Below are positions 32,629 to 32,662 of a DNA stretch of 32,662 bases, piece by piece. Under the pieces are notes generated by a model. That model was not told the origin of the DNA. It was given only the letters and a program-made list of their open reading frames with translations, and did no database searches. The position numbers and the translations under genes were made by a program. The number at the start of each line of letters is the position of its first letter. Position 1 is the first letter of the stretch. Source of the stretch: an uncultured Chloroflexota bacterium (GTDB taxonomy: Bacteria > Chloroflexota > Anaerolineae > Anaerolineales > Anaerolineaceae); the NCBI GenBank assembly GCA_902795255.1, contig CADBKS010000007.1, forward strand, positions 1 through 32,662. Direction: 5' to 3'.

Positions 32629-32662
32629 CGTCTACCAGACGGCCGACGTGTCCAAGCACCTT
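32549..32662 (+). CDS. EcsC family protein fragment (partial, runs off the window)
   Basis: A plus-strand frame open to the window edge reads GVEGTGLGLAGVGLPDIP followed by MFTAMLLRTVYQTA. This matches the conserved EcsC-family core as I recall it (a glycine-rich stretch, then LPDIPxF...LLRxxYxxA). Only about 38 residues are seen, and the end (DVSKHL) departs from the usual YGF. The upstream boundary near 32545 is where S9 homology on the other strand begins, so no intact 5' end exists here. EcsC proteins are membrane-associated and of unclear function. Short, so moderate confidence. Confidence 0.5.

Overview
The window looks like chromosomal DNA of an anaerobic Chloroflexota bacterium, most likely an Anaerolineae/Anaerolineaceae relative. 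The pointers are a short (203-residue) EF-Ts, a GH57 protein of the DUF3536 type, a DUF6391 protein beside radA, secreted proteins with Thr/Pro linkers and LysM or BIg2 repeats, and Fe-S redox enzymes. The taxonomy is an inference from gene content, not from a marker-gene comparison. The DNA is moderately G+C rich with AT-rich intergenic promoters. I see no phage, transposase, CRISPR or plasmid genes.

Layout. 1-1550: translation/nucleotide block (end of rpsB, tsf, pyrH), without the frr that usually follows. 1651-5392: a small secreted InlB-like protein, a short GH57/DUF3536 protein and a three-LysM secreted protein. 5511-9138: a 4Fe-4S aldo/keto reductase and a U32 protein of the rRNA-hydroxylation type. 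9177-14975 (minus): a Cys-type sulfatase, a BIg2-repeat protein and a papain-like secreted protein with a proline-rich linker. 15192-16553: a GH51-like protein that appears to have lost its catalytic glutamates. 16623-16800: a strong promoter and a terminator enclosing no gene, a candidate small RNA. 16833-19862: radA, DUF6391, holA. 19945-22835 (minus): argH, argG and, upstream of argG, a 16-codon arginine-rich leader ORF followed by an intrinsic terminator. 23342-24447 (minus): pyridoxal kinase and tRNA-Val(CAC). 24632-27540: an MBOAT acyltransferase with an SGNH/DltD-like partner. 27971-30289 (minus): rho followed directly by a LysM/M23 peptidase. 30721-32628 (minus): a zinc-ribbon membrane protein and a 5'-truncated S9 peptidase that abuts, head-on, a plus-strand EcsC-like fragment running off the window.

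The most interesting signals lie between genes. (1) The argG leader has the parts of a classical ribosome-mediated attenuator: MSKNNLFRRIRSINRK with four Arg codons, then alternative pairings and a terminator. Its start codon sits exactly 7 nt after a TATAAT box. (2) The same TATAAT-N7-ATG spacing precedes radA, the U32 gene and the MBOAT gene, which suggests routine use of leaderless mRNAs. (3) There is a terminator-ended orphan transcript upstream of radA. (4) Two diverged copies of a structured intergenic element occur about 17 kb apart.

All calls come from reading the sequence and recalling family motifs; no database search or folding program was run.
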